Of a stretch of 64,000 bases of DNA, positions 33,428 through 41,539 are shown in pieces (positions within the stretch are counted from its first letter, which is position 1; each line of letters starts with the position of its first letter). Source of the DNA: an uncultured Lachnospiraceae bacterium (GTDB lineage Bacteria > Bacillota > Clostridia > Lachnospirales > Lachnospiraceae); assembly GCA_944381405.1 (NCBI GenBank), contig CALWLA010000004.1, positions 41,822 through 105,821 on the forward strand, written 5' to 3'. The notes under the pieces were generated by a model, which saw only the letters and a list, made by a program, of their open reading frames with translations, did no database searches and was not told the DNA's origin. Both the position numbers and the translations under genes were made by a program.

Positions 33428-34765
33428 ATGGAAGCCTTTCATGGAATTTCCCCGGAGCTGATCGGAGAATACGCAAAAAAATATGAGGAAAGCCCGCTTT
33501 GCCGGGCCATGACCAACGCCCTTTATAACGAGTCCGTAAAGGACGCGGCCTTCTGTCACGGCGGACTGGCAAGGGCTCAGCATGCCTTTTCCATCGATCT
33601 GCCCACCCTGCCGGTGACGAACCAGAAATCCAGCGGACGCTGCTGGATCTTTTCGGCACTGAACGTGCTGCGGGAGGTCGTGGCGAAAAAGTGCAAGCTG
33701 GAGCAGTTCGAGCTGTCCCAGAACTATATGGCCTTCTGGGATAAATTTGAAAAGGCCAACTACATGCTGGAAAGCGTGCTGTCCCTGCTGGATAAGCCGG
33801 TGGACGACCGGGTGCTGTGCCAGGTGCTGGAGACAGGCGTGCAGGACGGCGGCCAGTGGGATATGTTCGTGAACCTGGTGGAAAAATACGGCGTGGTGCC
33901 CAAATCCGCCATGGAGGAAACCTGGCAGAGCAGCAACACCAGGGATATGAACCAGCTTCTGAACACCAAGCTGCGCCGCTGCGCGGCCCTGCTCAGGAAG
34001 GCATCCAGAGAGGGCGGAGACCTTGTGGCCATGAAGGAGGCCATGATGGAAGAGGTATACCGGCTTCTGTGCATGTGCTTTGGCGTTCCCCCCAAGACCT
34101 TCGATTTCGAGTATACCGACAAGGACAAGGAGTACCATATCCACAAGGACCTGACGCCCTTTACCTTCTACAAGGAATATGTGGGACTGAATCTGGCGGA
34201 GGATTACGTCAGCATCATCAATTCCCCCACGGAGGACAAACCCTTCCACAAGACCTATACCGTGGACTATATCGGCAACGTGGCGGAGGGCCGTCCGGTG
34301 CGCTATTACAATCTGCCCATGGAGGAACTGAAGGCCCTGATCGTCCGGCAGCTTTCCGACGGCGAGCCGGTATGGTTCGGCAGCGACGTGGGACACTGCG
34401 GCGAGCGGAAGATGGGCATCTGGAGCACCGAGTGCTATGATTTTGACGGCACCTTCGGCATGGAATTCGGCATGGAGAAGGGCGACCGGCTGGACCTTCG
34501 GGAGAGCGCCATGAATCACGCCATGGTGATCACAGGCGTTACCCTGGACGAGGAGGGCGTTCCCACCAAATGGAAGATCGAAAACAGCTGGAGCGATGAA
34601 AACGGCGTCAAGGGCTACTATCAGATGAGCGCCGGCTGGTTCGACCAGTTCGTGTACCAGGCGGTGATCAACCGGAAGCATCTGACCGAGGAGCAGTGCC
34701 GGGAGGCTGCGGCAGAGCCCAAGCACCTGAATCCCTGGGATCCCATGGGGACCCTGGCGGATTAA
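33428..34765 (+). CDS. pepC: C1-family aminopeptidase, PepC / bleomycin hydrolase type
   Basis: The 445-residue cytoplasmic cysteine peptidase carries the papain-type triad: Cys72 in QKSSGRCWIFSALN, His364 in MNHAMVITGV and Asn386 in KIENSWSDENG. Length matches PepC/Blh enzymes (about 440-450), which form hexameric barrels and remove N-terminal residues from peptides. No signal peptide is present. It has its own promoter at 33360. Whether the C-terminal residue trims the active site, as in bleomycin hydrolases, cannot be judged. Confidence 0.94.
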   Translation: MEAFHGISPELIGEYAKKYEESPLCRAMTNALYNESVKDAAFCHGGLARAQHAFSIDLPTLPVTNQKSSGRCWIFSALNVLREVVAKKCKLEQFELSQNYMAFWDKFEKANYMLESVLSLLDKPVDDRVLCQVLETGVQDGGQWDMFVNLVEKYGVVPKSAMEETWQSSNTRDMNQLLNTKLRRCAALLRKASREGGDLVAMKEAMMEEVYRLLCMCFGVPPKTFDFEYTDKDKEYHIHKDLTPFTFYKEYVGLNLAEDYVSIINSPTEDKPFHKTYTVDYIGNVAEGRPVRYYNLPMEELKALIVRQLSDGEPVWFGSDVGHCGERKMGIWSTECYDFDGTFGMEFGMEKGDRLDLRESAMNHAMVITGVTLDEEGVPTKWKIENSWSDENGVKGYYQMSAGWFDQFVYQAVINRKHLTEEQCREAAAEPKHLNPWDPMGTLAD

Positions 34766-34784
34766 GTTTTTTCAGGAAAGCTTG

Positions 34785-34813
34785 TTGAAGCCGGATTTGT
34801 TTTCTGATATGAT
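34785..34813 (+). promoter_or_regulatory. Promoter of guaA
   Basis: TTGAAG (34785-34790), 17 bp, TATGAT (34808-34813) with a TGA extended -10. Confidence 0.7.
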
Positions 34814-34824
34814 ATATCCAAAAT

Positions 34825-34860
34825 GAGACGCCTTACCGGCGTCTCTTCCTGCCGCAGGAA
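34825..34860 (+). promoter_or_regulatory. Two adjacent hairpins in the guaA 5' leader
   Basis: GAGACGCC (34825-34832) pairs with GGCGTCTC (34838-34845). Immediately after, TTCCTG (34846-34851) pairs with CAGGAA (34855-34860). They fill the start of the transcript and end 29 bases before the guaA ATG. No T-run follows, and the sequence does not resemble a purine riboswitch aptamer. Confidence 0.5.
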
Positions 34861-34889
34861 ACGGCAGAGATCACGATAAAGGAGAAGCC

Positions 34890-36446
34890 ATGACGAACAA
34901 AAACACCACTGACGAGATGGTCCTCGTGCTGGACTTCGGCGGCCAGTACAATCAGCTGATCGCCCGCCGGGTCCGTGAGTGCAATGTTTATTGCGAGGTG
35001 CATCCCTCCACCATGTCCCTGGAGGAGATCCGGGCCATGAACCCCAAGGGCATCATCTTCACCGGCGGACCGAACTCCGTTTATCTGGAGGAATCCCCCC
35101 ATGTGGATCCTGCCATTTTTGAGATGGGCATCCCGATCCTGGGCATCTGCTACGGTTCCCAGCTCATCGCATACACCCTGGGCGGCAGAGTAGAGACGGC
35201 CCCCACCTCAGAATACGGAAAGACGGAAACGACCTTTGACAAGAGCTCCGTCCTGTTCCGGAATGTGCCGGAAAAGGACGTGGTATGGATGAGCCATACG
35301 GACTATATCGCAGCGGTGCCGGAGGGTTTCCGCGTTACGGCCCATACCCAGGTATGCCCCTGTGCAGCCATGGAATGCCCGGAGCGGAAGATTTACGCCA
35401 CCCAGTTCCACCCGGAGGTCAATCATACCGTTCACGGCTTTGAGATGCTTAGGGCCTTCGTGCTGGATGTCTGCGGCTGCAGCGGCAGCTGGAAGATGGA
35501 CGCCTTCGTGGAAAACACCATCCAGGAGATCCGGGAGCGGGTCGGAAACGGCAAGGTGCTCTGCGCCCTGTCCGGCGGCGTGGACAGCTCTGTGGCCGCA
35601 GTGCTGCTGTCAAAGGCAGTGGGCAAGCAGCTGACCTGTGTTTTCGTGGATCACGGACTGCTCAGGAAAAACGAGGGGGATGAGGTGGAGGCCGTATTCG
35701 GCCCCGAAGGCCCCTATGATCTGAACTTCATCCGGGTCAACGCCCAACAGCGTTTCTATGACAAGCTGAAGGGCGTGGAGGAGCCGGAGCAGAAGCGGAA
35801 GATCATCGGTGCGGAATTCATCAACGTATTCGAGGAGGAAGCCAAGAAGATCGGCGCGGTGGATTACCTGGTGCAGGGAACCATCTATCCGGACGTCATC
35901 GAGTCAGGCCTCGGCAAGAGCGCCGTCATCAAGTCCCATCACAACGTGGGCGGCCTGCCGGATCATGTGGATTTCAAGGAGATCATCGAGCCTCTGCGGA
36001 TGCTTTTCAAGGATGAGGTGAGAAAGGCGGGTCTGGAGCTTGGCATTCCCGAGTATCTGGTATTTCGTCAGCCCTTCCCGGGACCTGGCCTTGGCATCCG
36101 GATCATCGGAGAGGTGACTCCGGAAAAGGTAGCCATGGTGCAGGACGCCGACTACATCTACCGGGAGGAGATCGCAAAGGCGGGTCTGGACAAGCAGATC
36201 AGCCAGTATTTTGCGGCTCTTACCAACATGCGTTCCGTAGGCGTCATGGGGGATTTCCGGACCTACGACTATGCGGTGGCGCTGCGGGCCGTTGTCACCA
36301 GCGACTTCATGACCGCCACGGCAGCGGACATTCCCTACGAGGTGCTGCAGCGGGTGATGACCCGTATCGTCAACGAGGTAAAGGGCGTCAACCGGGTAAT
36401 GTACGACCTGACCAGCAAGCCGCCGGGAACGATTGAGATGGAGTAA
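34890..36446 (+). CDS. guaA: GMP synthase (glutamine-hydrolysing)
   Basis: The 518-residue enzyme converts XMP to GMP. The N-terminal class I glutamine amidotransferase has nucleophile Cys87 in GICYGSQ and the His/Glu pair in ATQFHPEV. The PP-loop ATP pyrophosphatase domain has SGGVDSS near residue 228. The C-terminal dimerisation domain ends [16 protein letters not shown], the canonical C-terminus. It is monocistronic, with its own promoter, a structured leader and a strong terminator. Confidence 0.97.
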   Translation: MTNKNTTDEMVLVLDFGGQYNQLIARRVRECNVYCEVHPSTMSLEEIRAMNPKGIIFTGGPNSVYLEESPHVDPAIFEMGIPILGICYGSQLIAYTLGGRVETAPTSEYGKTETTFDKSSVLFRNVPEKDVVWMSHTDYIAAVPEGFRVTAHTQVCPCAAMECPERKIYATQFHPEVNHTVHGFEMLRAFVLDVCGCSGSWKMDAFVENTIQEIRERVGNGKVLCALSGGVDSSVAAVLLSKAVGKQLTCVFVDHGLLRKNEGDEVEAVFGPEGPYDLNFIRVNAQQRFYDKLKGVEEPEQKRKIIGAEFINVFEEEAKKIGAVDYLVQGTIYPDVIESGLGKSAVIKSHHNVGGLPDHVDFKEIIEPLRMLFKDEVRKAGLELGIPEYLVFRQPFPGPGLGIRIIGEVTPEKVAMVQDADYIYREEIAKAGLDKQISQYFAALTNMRSVGVMGDFRTYDYAVALRAVVTSDFMTATAADIPYEVLQRVMTRIVNEVKGVNRVMYDLTSKPPGTIEME

Positions 36447-36468
36447 GGAAAGACAGAAAATGAAAACG

Positions 36469-36507
36469 AAGAGCGGGAAGGTCTAACTACCTTTCCCGCT
36501 CTTTTTT
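36469..36507 (+). terminator. Intrinsic terminator after guaA
   Basis: AAGAGCGGGAAGGT (36469-36482) pairs with the downstream arm ACCTTTCCCGCTCTT with one bulged base, followed by a T-run to 36507. Confidence 0.88.
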
Positions 36508-36573
36508 CGTACTCATGTTACAAAATCATTGCCGCTAGGAACAGCGATAATGTCTTCCAAAATTGATTTCATC

Positions 36574-36605
36574 TTAAAGTTGCGACGCAAACGCCGTAAC
36601 TTTAA
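36574..36605. repeat. Imperfect palindrome upstream of the ATPase gene
   Basis: TTAAAGTT (36574-36581) and AACTTTAA (36598-36605) flank a centre with further matched CG pairs. ATCTTAAAGT occurs at 36571-36580 and again at 36658-36667. The gap 36508-36702 is A+T-rich and holds no other gene that I can support. Confidence 0.5.
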
Positions 36606-36702
36606 AGTAAAAGTTTTGCAGTCCCCTTGATGATTTTATTATTTCGTGGTAACATTTATCTTAAAGTAACAACGTATTCGTCGCAAGTACGAGGTGACTG
36701 AT

Positions 36703-37977
36703 ATGATTAAACGAGATTTTTATCTGAATCGTATGATTCATAATATGTGGAACGGCGAAGTGAAGGTCATCACCGGTATTCGCCGCTGCGGCAAGTCGGT
36801 TTTGTTGTTTGATCTGTTCTATGAGTATCTTCTCTCCCAGGGCGTTAGGGAAGATCATATCATAAAAATCGAATTGGATCAAAGGCGTTTCTATAAGTTC
36901 AGAAATCCGATTACCTTATGTGAATATGTAGAAGCCCTTGTCACACAGAAGAAAGAAGAGAAGTTCTTTCTTTTTATCGATGAAGTTCAACTCACTGTGC
37001 GAGTGATCGACAAAGAAAACGGCGGGATCGAGGTTTCCATTTATGATATGCTGAACGAGCTGAAAGCTTATAAGAATTTGGATGTCTATGTGACGGGCAG
37101 CAATTCGAAAGGCTTGTCAAGGGACATTGCCACGGAGTTTCGTGGCCGTGCGACTCAAGTGCATGTGTTCCCGCTTTCCTTTGAAGAATTTTACGCTTAT
37201 GTGGGCGGTGATGAGCGAAAGGCGCTGGACGCCTATATGCTTTATGGCGGGATGCCCCGCCTGTTGGCAATGTCGGATGAAAAAGACAAGAAGGATTACC
37301 TGAACGCGCTGTACAGCGAACTGTATGTAAAGGATATTGTTGAGCGAAATGGCATTGAACGTGAGGATATTCTGAATGATATTCTTGATTTTCTTGCTTC
37401 ACAGATCAGCTCTCTGACCAATCCTACAAATATTGCCAATGCGTTGAGCAGCATGAAAAACGAAAAGATAAATCCCACGCTGGTATCAAACTATGTGCAG
37501 CACATCATCGACTCGTTCCTTGTTTCAATGGCGAAGCGATACGATGTGAAGGGAAAGACGTATTTTAAGTATCCGAACAAATATTATTATACGGATATCG
37601 GCCTTCGTAACGCAAGGCTTAATTACCGCCAATATGACCCCGGTCACATTATGGAAAACATTATCTATAATGAGCTTTTGCGCCGAGGATATTCTGTTGA
37701 CGTGGGCGTTGTAGTAGATCGTACCGGCGGAGCAAACACGCAAAAGGAAATTGACTTTGTCGTCAATGATGCAGATAAGAAAATCTATATTCAGTCAGCA
37801 TTTCAGATGGATACCGAAAAAAAGGAAGCCTCAGAGCTGAAATCCTTGATATTGACAAAGGACTTTTTCAAAAAGATCATCGTCCGCATGGACATTCCTC
37901 ACAACTTCTACGATGACAACGGTATTTTTCATTGTAACTTGATCGACCTGCTCCTTGGCCGGGTGGAGTTGTTTTGA
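36703..37977 (+). CDS. AAA-type ATPase with DUF4143 (archaeal-ATPase-like family)
   Basis: ATG 36703 is six bases after GAGGTG. The 424-residue protein has an N-terminal P-loop ATPase (VITGIRRCGKSVLLFDLF, Walker A near 23-33; FLFIDEVQ Walker B) and a C-terminal DUF4143 region with a restriction-nuclease-like segment (GGANTQKEIDFVVNDADKKIYIQSA). This family is common, mobile and poorly understood. Codon use is clearly more A/T-rich than neighbouring genes (GCG/AAT/ATT/TTT codons common), and the block is bounded by the guaA terminator and a second hairpin, which suggests horizontal acquisition. Confidence 0.88.
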   Translation: MIKRDFYLNRMIHNMWNGEVKVITGIRRCGKSVLLFDLFYEYLLSQGVREDHIIKIELDQRRFYKFRNPITLCEYVEALVTQKKEEKFFLFIDEVQLTVRVIDKENGGIEVSIYDMLNELKAYKNLDVYVTGSNSKGLSRDIATEFRGRATQVHVFPLSFEEFYAYVGGDERKALDAYMLYGGMPRLLAMSDEKDKKDYLNALYSELYVKDIVERNGIEREDILNDILDFLASQISSLTNPTNIANALSSMKNEKINPTLVSNYVQHIIDSFLVSMAKRYDVKGKTYFKYPNKYYYTDIGLRNARLNYRQYDPGHIMENIIYNELLRRGYSVDVGVVVDRTGGANTQKEIDFVVNDADKKIYIQSAFQMDTEKKEASELKSLILTKDFFKKIIVRMDIPHNFYDDNGIFHCNLIDLLLGRVELF

Positions 37978-38021
37978 CCGACAAGTTTTGCGGATTAAAA
38001 CCGCTTTCACGAACACAAAAA

Positions 38022-38044
38022 CGGCAGGGACTCGCTCCCTGCCG
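38022..38044 (-). terminator. Terminator for the minus-strand small gene, between convergent genes
   Basis: CGGCAGGGA (38022-38030) and TCCCTGCCG (38036-38044) form a perfect stem. Read on the minus strand it is followed by TTTTTG; on the + strand it is followed by CTTTCT, so it may also work weakly for the ATPase gene. Confidence 0.8.
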
Positions 38045-38063
38045 CTTTCTCTGACTGCATTTC

Positions 38064-38222
38064 TTATTTTTTATCAAAGAGTCCCTTAAGTCCCTCCAGT
38101 TTGCCAAGCTGCTCTTTCAGCTCGCCCATATCCGGAAGATTTTCCGTCAGGGCCTCCGCCTTAACGTTTTTCATCAGGTTTTCGATACCGTCCTTCAGAC
38201 CATTGAGATTGCTAAGATCCAT
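38064..38222 (-). CDS. Small helical protein of unknown function (52 residues)
   Basis: On the minus strand an ATG at 38222 follows AAAGGTGG with good spacing and opens a 52-codon frame ending TAA at 38064. The product begins MDLSNLNGLKDGIENLMKNV and ends LEGLKGLFDKK. It is charged, cysteine- and tryptophan-free and probably all helical, with a LGKLEGLKGL-type repeat near the end. A good minus-strand terminator lies just beyond the stop. I recognise no family. The site, frame and terminator together make it a real gene rather than a chance frame. Confidence 0.7.
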   Translation of the reverse strand: MDLSNLNGLKDGIENLMKNVKAEALTENLPDMGELKEQLGKLEGLKGLFDKK

Positions 38223-38350
38223 GTTTATTACCACCTTTCATTGCCTGCCGTGTGTTCACGGCGCAGGATCTTCCATGGGAGATCCGTTTTTCTTACAGAT
38301 AAAATATGCTATACCGGTACGATTTTTGCAATCTTTATCCACCTGCCTTG

Positions 38351-38359
38351 TGTTATAAT
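38351..38359 (+). promoter_or_regulatory. Extended -10 promoter of the GNAT gene
   Basis: TGT-TATAAT at 38351-38359, 27 bp before the start codon. No good -35 at 17 bp; TTGCAA at 38326-38331 is too far. Confidence 0.5.
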
Positions 38360-38385
38360 AGACGCATAATGCAGAAGGAGGGCTT

Positions 38386-38832
38386 ATGTACAGAAAAGCA
38401 AAACTCACCGACAGCCTGGCGGTATACGAGCTGATCTGCGACCTGGAGGGCGTGATGCTTTCCTATGAAAAATTCTACGATATCCTCAACGAACAGCTTC
38501 AGGACCGGCAGCACTATTATTTCCTGGTGTGCCAGGAAGAAGACCGGATCGTCGGCCTTTTGAATCTGCGCTTTGAGCGGCAGCTGCATCACGCGGGTCC
38601 CGTGGCGGAGATCACGGAGTTCTATGTTTCGCCGGACAAGAGAGGCCAAGGCATTGGCAGGGAGCTGTTCGAAAAGGGGCTGGCTCTGGCAAGGGAATTC
38701 GGCTGCAGGCAGCTGGAGGCGGACTGCAATCAAAGCCGCAGGGATGCCCATGGCTTTTATGAAAAAAGAGGTATGAAAAATACCCATTATAAATTCACCA
38801 TGCCCCTGACGGCCGCAGGGGAGACGGACTGA
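38386..38832 (+). CDS. GNAT family N-acetyltransferase
   Basis: The 148-residue protein starts at ATG 38386 after AAGGAGGG. It has the GNAT fold with the acetyl-CoA pyrophosphate-binding motif RGQGIGRELF (about residues 85-94) after EITEFYVSPDKRG, and a C-terminal FYEKRGM segment typical of the family. Substrate is unknown. It is followed 18 bp later by a metallopeptidase gene, then sfsA and a flavin-binding protein gene, a loose run of small enzymes without an obvious shared pathway. Confidence 0.9.
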   Translation: MYRKAKLTDSLAVYELICDLEGVMLSYEKFYDILNEQLQDRQHYYFLVCQEEDRIVGLLNLRFERQLHHAGPVAEITEFYVSPDKRGQGIGRELFEKGLALAREFGCRQLEADCNQSRRDAHGFYEKRGMKNTHYKFTMPLTAAGETD

Positions 38833-38850
38833 GGAAAACAGGGAGGCAGC

Positions 38851-39495
38851 TTGAGGGATCGGGAAATCAGCATATCCTGTGAAACGGGAATCATCACCTA
38901 TCATCTGGAGCGGAAGCGGGTCAAAAATCTGAATCTCCGGGTCCGCCGGGACGGACAGGTCTTTGTTTCTGCTGCGCCCATCGTTCCCATCGGAAGAATC
39001 AACGCCTTCGTCATGGAAAAAGCAGCCTTTATCCGCAGGGCTCAGGAACGGTTTGCCCGTATGGAGCAGAAGACGGAGCGTCCGCTTCCGGAGATCAGCG
39101 ACGAGGCCTGTCGGGCCGCCTTTACTGAAATCATGGAACGGGTGTATCCGGCGTTTCAGGCCTACGGGATCCCCATGCCCGCATTGCGGATCCGGAATAT
39201 GAGATCCCGTTGGGGCTCCTGCCTTTATGGAAAGGGCATCATTACCCTCAATAAGCAGCTTGCGAGAAAACCGGAGGCCTGCATCGAATATGTGGTGGTA
39301 CATGAATTTTGCCATTTTCTGGTGCCGAACCATTCCAGGGATTTTTATGCCCTGCTGTCCAGGCATCTGCCGGATTGGAAGGAGCGGAGGGATCGTCTGA
39401 ACCGGGAGGAGCCGGAGACGGAGCAAAGCCAGGAGAGCGGGCAGCGCGCCGGAACAGGAACCCAGAATGAAAGCCCGGAACGAATCGACAGTTGA
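38851..39495 (+). CDS. YgjP-like M48-family metallopeptidase
   Basis: Translation most likely starts at TTG 38851, four bases after GGAGG; no better start is visible. The 214-residue protein carries MRSRWGSCLYGKGIITLNKQL and the zinc-binding VVHEFCHFLVPNHS (HExxH), then HLPDWKERRDRLN, which define the YgjP/DUF45 group of cytoplasmic minigluzincins. The last about 35 residues are polar, Glu/Ser-rich and variable. Physiological substrates of this group are not established. Confidence 0.9.
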   Translation: MRDREISISCETGIITYHLERKRVKNLNLRVRRDGQVFVSAAPIVPIGRINAFVMEKAAFIRRAQERFARMEQKTERPLPEISDEACRAAFTEIMERVYPAFQAYGIPMPALRIRNMRSRWGSCLYGKGIITLNKQLARKPEACIEYVVVHEFCHFLVPNHSRDFYALLSRHLPDWKERRDRLNREEPETEQSQESGQRAGTGTQNESPERIDS

Positions 39496-39548
39496 GAAAC
39501 CCGGAACAGACTGACAGAAGAGGAACAGAATAGGAAGACAGAAGGAAG

Positions 39549-40241
39549 ATGAGATACGAAAACCCCTGTGAGGGAATATTTATGGACCGCCCCAACCGTT
39601 TTATCGCCCACGTGGAGATCGGAGGCAGGCAGGAAACGGTGCATGTGAAAAATACGGGAAGATGCCGGGAGCTTTTGCTGCCGGGCCGCCGGGTGGTGCT
39701 GAACCGCTCCGGCAACCCCAAAAGAAAGACCGCCTATGATCTCATCGCCGTGGAAAAGCTGGGGCTGGGCCTTGTGAACATCGACAGCCAGGCTCCCAAT
39801 CAGGTGATGAAGGAATGGCTTTCGGACCAGGAGTTTGACTGCCTCCGTCCGGAGTATTCCTTTGGCGCCTCCCGCATCGATTTTTATATGGAGCGGCAGG
39901 GAAAGCGCTACCTGATGGAGGTGAAGGGCTGCACTCTGGAGATAGACGGGGTGGGATATTTTCCAGACGCCCCTACGGAGCGGGGCGTCAAGCATCTCCG
40001 GGAGCTGATCCGGGCAGCAGGAGAGGGGTATCTGGCCAGCGCCGCTTTCGTGATCCCCATGGAAGGAGTCACCAGGGTACTGCCCAATGTCAAGACCCAT
40101 CCGGCCTTTGGTGAGGCGCTTTGGGAGGCGGAGGCAGCCGGAGTCCGCATCCTGTATTTTCCCTGCAAGGTGGAAGCAGGCAGCCTTGTGATCGACAGGG
40201 AACTGACTGCCAGGCTCAATCCGCCGGTGCAGGGGTGGTGA
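39549..40241 (+). CDS. sfsA: SfsA family protein
   Basis: The 230-residue protein matches SfsA in length and motifs: FMDRPNRFIAHVEI, VKNTGRCRELLLPG, SRIDFYMER, LMEVKGCTLE and FPDAPTERGVKHL. The C-terminal half has a PD-(D/E)xK nuclease-like core and the N-terminal part an OB-like fold. SfsA was named for a sugar-fermentation phenotype in Escherichia coli, but its biochemical role is unsettled. It follows the YgjP-like gene. Confidence 0.94.
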   Translation: MRYENPCEGIFMDRPNRFIAHVEIGGRQETVHVKNTGRCRELLLPGRRVVLNRSGNPKRKTAYDLIAVEKLGLGLVNIDSQAPNQVMKEWLSDQEFDCLRPEYSFGASRIDFYMERQGKRYLMEVKGCTLEIDGVGYFPDAPTERGVKHLRELIRAAGEGYLASAAFVIPMEGVTRVLPNVKTHPAFGEALWEAEAAGVRILYFPCKVEAGSLVIDRELTARLNPPVQGW

Positions 40242-40276
40242 TCTGCGGGAAATCAAAGCCGGAAGGGAGAAAAACA

Positions 40277-40753
40277 ATGTTCAGAGAAATGAGAAGATTC
40301 AAGCAGCAGCTTTCAGAAGAGGAGTGCAGGCATATTTTAAAAACGGAGAAACGGGGAGTCCTGGCGGTGAATGGAGACGGGGGTTATCCTTATACTATCC
40401 CCATCAACTATATTTATGAGGAAGAAAGCGGAAAGATCTATTTTCACGGGGCAAAAGAGGGGCATAAGATCGATGCCCTGCTGCGGGACCCGAAGGCCTC
40501 CTTCTGCGTTTACGACCATGGCTACCGGCAGCTGGGAGACTGGGCCTATACCGTAAAGAGCGTGGTGGTCTTCGGAAGGCTGCGGATGCTGGAGGACCGG
40601 GAGGAGATGATCGAGCTGTCGCGGCGGCTTGGAAGAAAGTATTATCCGACGGAAGAGGAGCTGGAAGCAGAGATCGCTCATTCCGGTAAGCGGGTGCAGA
40701 TCCTGGAGCTTGCCATGGAGCATATGACCGGGAAGCTGGTGCACGAAAAATAA
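40277..40753 (+). CDS. Pyridoxamine 5'-phosphate oxidase-family flavin-binding protein (NimA-like)
   Basis: ATG 40277 follows GGAAGGGAG. The 158-residue protein begins MFREMRRFKQQLSEEECRHILKTEKRG. It contains the flavin-fold signatures GVLAVNGDGGYPYTIPINYIY, GKIYFHGAKEGHKIDALLRDPKASFCVYD and KSVVVFGRLRML. These are typical of the small split-barrel FMN-binding proteins related to 5-nitroimidazole reductases. The true substrate is unknown. It converges with the greA-type gene. Confidence 0.88.
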   Translation: MFREMRRFKQQLSEEECRHILKTEKRGVLAVNGDGGYPYTIPINYIYEEESGKIYFHGAKEGHKIDALLRDPKASFCVYDHGYRQLGDWAYTVKSVVVFGRLRMLEDREEMIELSRRLGRKYYPTEEELEAEIAHSGKRVQILELAMEHMTGKLVHEK

Positions 40754-40757
40754 AAGG

Positions 40758-40783
40758 GGGCTGCCGCAGGAATGCGGCAGCCC
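40758..40783 (-). terminator. Hairpin terminator between convergent genes
   Basis: GGGCTGCCGC (40758-40767) and GCGGCAGCCC (40774-40783) form a perfect stem. On the minus strand it is followed by CCTTTTATTTTT, so it mainly ends the greA-type transcript; on the + strand no T-run follows. Confidence 0.78.
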
Positions 40784-40816
40784 TCAGGCGTGAAAGCATC
40801 AATCATATTTAACGCA

Positions 40817-41332
40817 TCAATATTGTTTGATCCGGTCATCGGCGCTGTCTCCGGTCTTTTCCAGGCCCTTGATCACCACATAGTAGCTGTATTCCGGGCT
40901 TACGGTCACCAGGACCCGGTCCCCCAGCTTGTGGCCTAAAATGGCCTTGCCAAGAGGCGATTCGTTGGAGATGAGCCCCCGCTGGGAGTTGCCCCGGATG
41001 GAGGTGACGATGCGGTAGGTCTCCGTGCAGTCGTCTTCTTCAAAGTAAAGCTCCACCGTGTTGTTCATGCCCACCTCGTCCGGCGCGGATTTGTCGGAAA
41101 TGATCACCGCGGTCCGGAGCATCTTTTCTAGGAAGCGGATGCGGCTGTTGTTCATGTTGTTGTCCCGCTTTGCGGCATAGTATTCAAAATTTTCCGAAAG
41201 GTCTCCCATGGCCCGGGCCTCCTTCAGGGCCTTCAGGGCCGCAGGCCTTACCACGGTCTTCCGGTGATTGATCTCTTCTTCGATCCGTCTGACATCGCTT
41301 TCCGTCAGCTGTTCTCTAAATCCATTGTGCAT
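40817..41332 (-). CDS. greA: GreA/GreB-family transcript cleavage factor
   Basis: I start it at ATG 41332 (MHNGFREQL), eight bases after GGAGG; the frame could extend to a TTG at 41347 that overlaps that site. The 171-residue protein has the N-terminal coiled coil (to about residue 85) with EARAMGDLSENFEYYAAKRD and NMNNSRIRFLEKML. The C-terminal FKBP-like domain has ISNESPLGKAILGHKLGDRVLV. It rescues backtracked RNA polymerase by stimulating transcript cleavage. The sequence is somewhat divergent from standard GreA, so a paralogue is possible. Confidence 0.88.
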   Translation of the reverse strand: MHNGFREQLTESDVRRIEEEINHRKTVVRPAALKALKEARAMGDLSENFEYYAAKRDNNMNNSRIRFLEKMLRTAVIISDKSAPDEVGMNNTVELYFEEDDCTETYRIVTSIRGNSQRGLISNESPLGKAILGHKLGDRVLVTVSPEYSYYVVIKGLEKTGDSADDRIKQY

Positions 41333-41362
41333 CTTAGGTGCCTCCAAATCTTACTGCCAGAA

Positions 41363-41368
41363 ATCATA
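41363..41368 (-). promoter_or_regulatory. Candidate -10 of the greA-type gene
   Basis: On the minus strand TATGAT is preceded by TGC, an extended -10. The -35 region is a T-run without a clear TTGACA match. Confidence 0.35.
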
Positions 41369-41415
41369 GCACAAACAGTTCCGAAAAAAAAGTCTTGTGA
41401 AAAAACTGTCTTTTC

Positions 41416-41444
41416 TTGTGTTTTGGAAGGGCTGGGCGTATACT
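41416..41444 (+). promoter_or_regulatory. Promoter of brnQ
   Basis: TTGTGT (41416-41421), 17 bp, TATACT (41439-41444). Confidence 0.55.
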
Positions 41445-41539
41445 GATATGAACTGGTGCTATTGCTGGCCATAATATGCTTTTATAAAAGGAAAGCGCGG
41501 CCGGTACAGGAAACAGGCAGCAGGGAAGGGTGGTTGTTT

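Noticed and set aside
34814..34889. Purine riboswitch upstream of guaA
   Set aside because: The leader is about 70 bases, has two simple stems and no three-way junction core.
36661..36882. Minus-strand small gene overlapping the ATPase start
   Set aside because: No ribosome site, fully overlaps a real gene; shadow frame.
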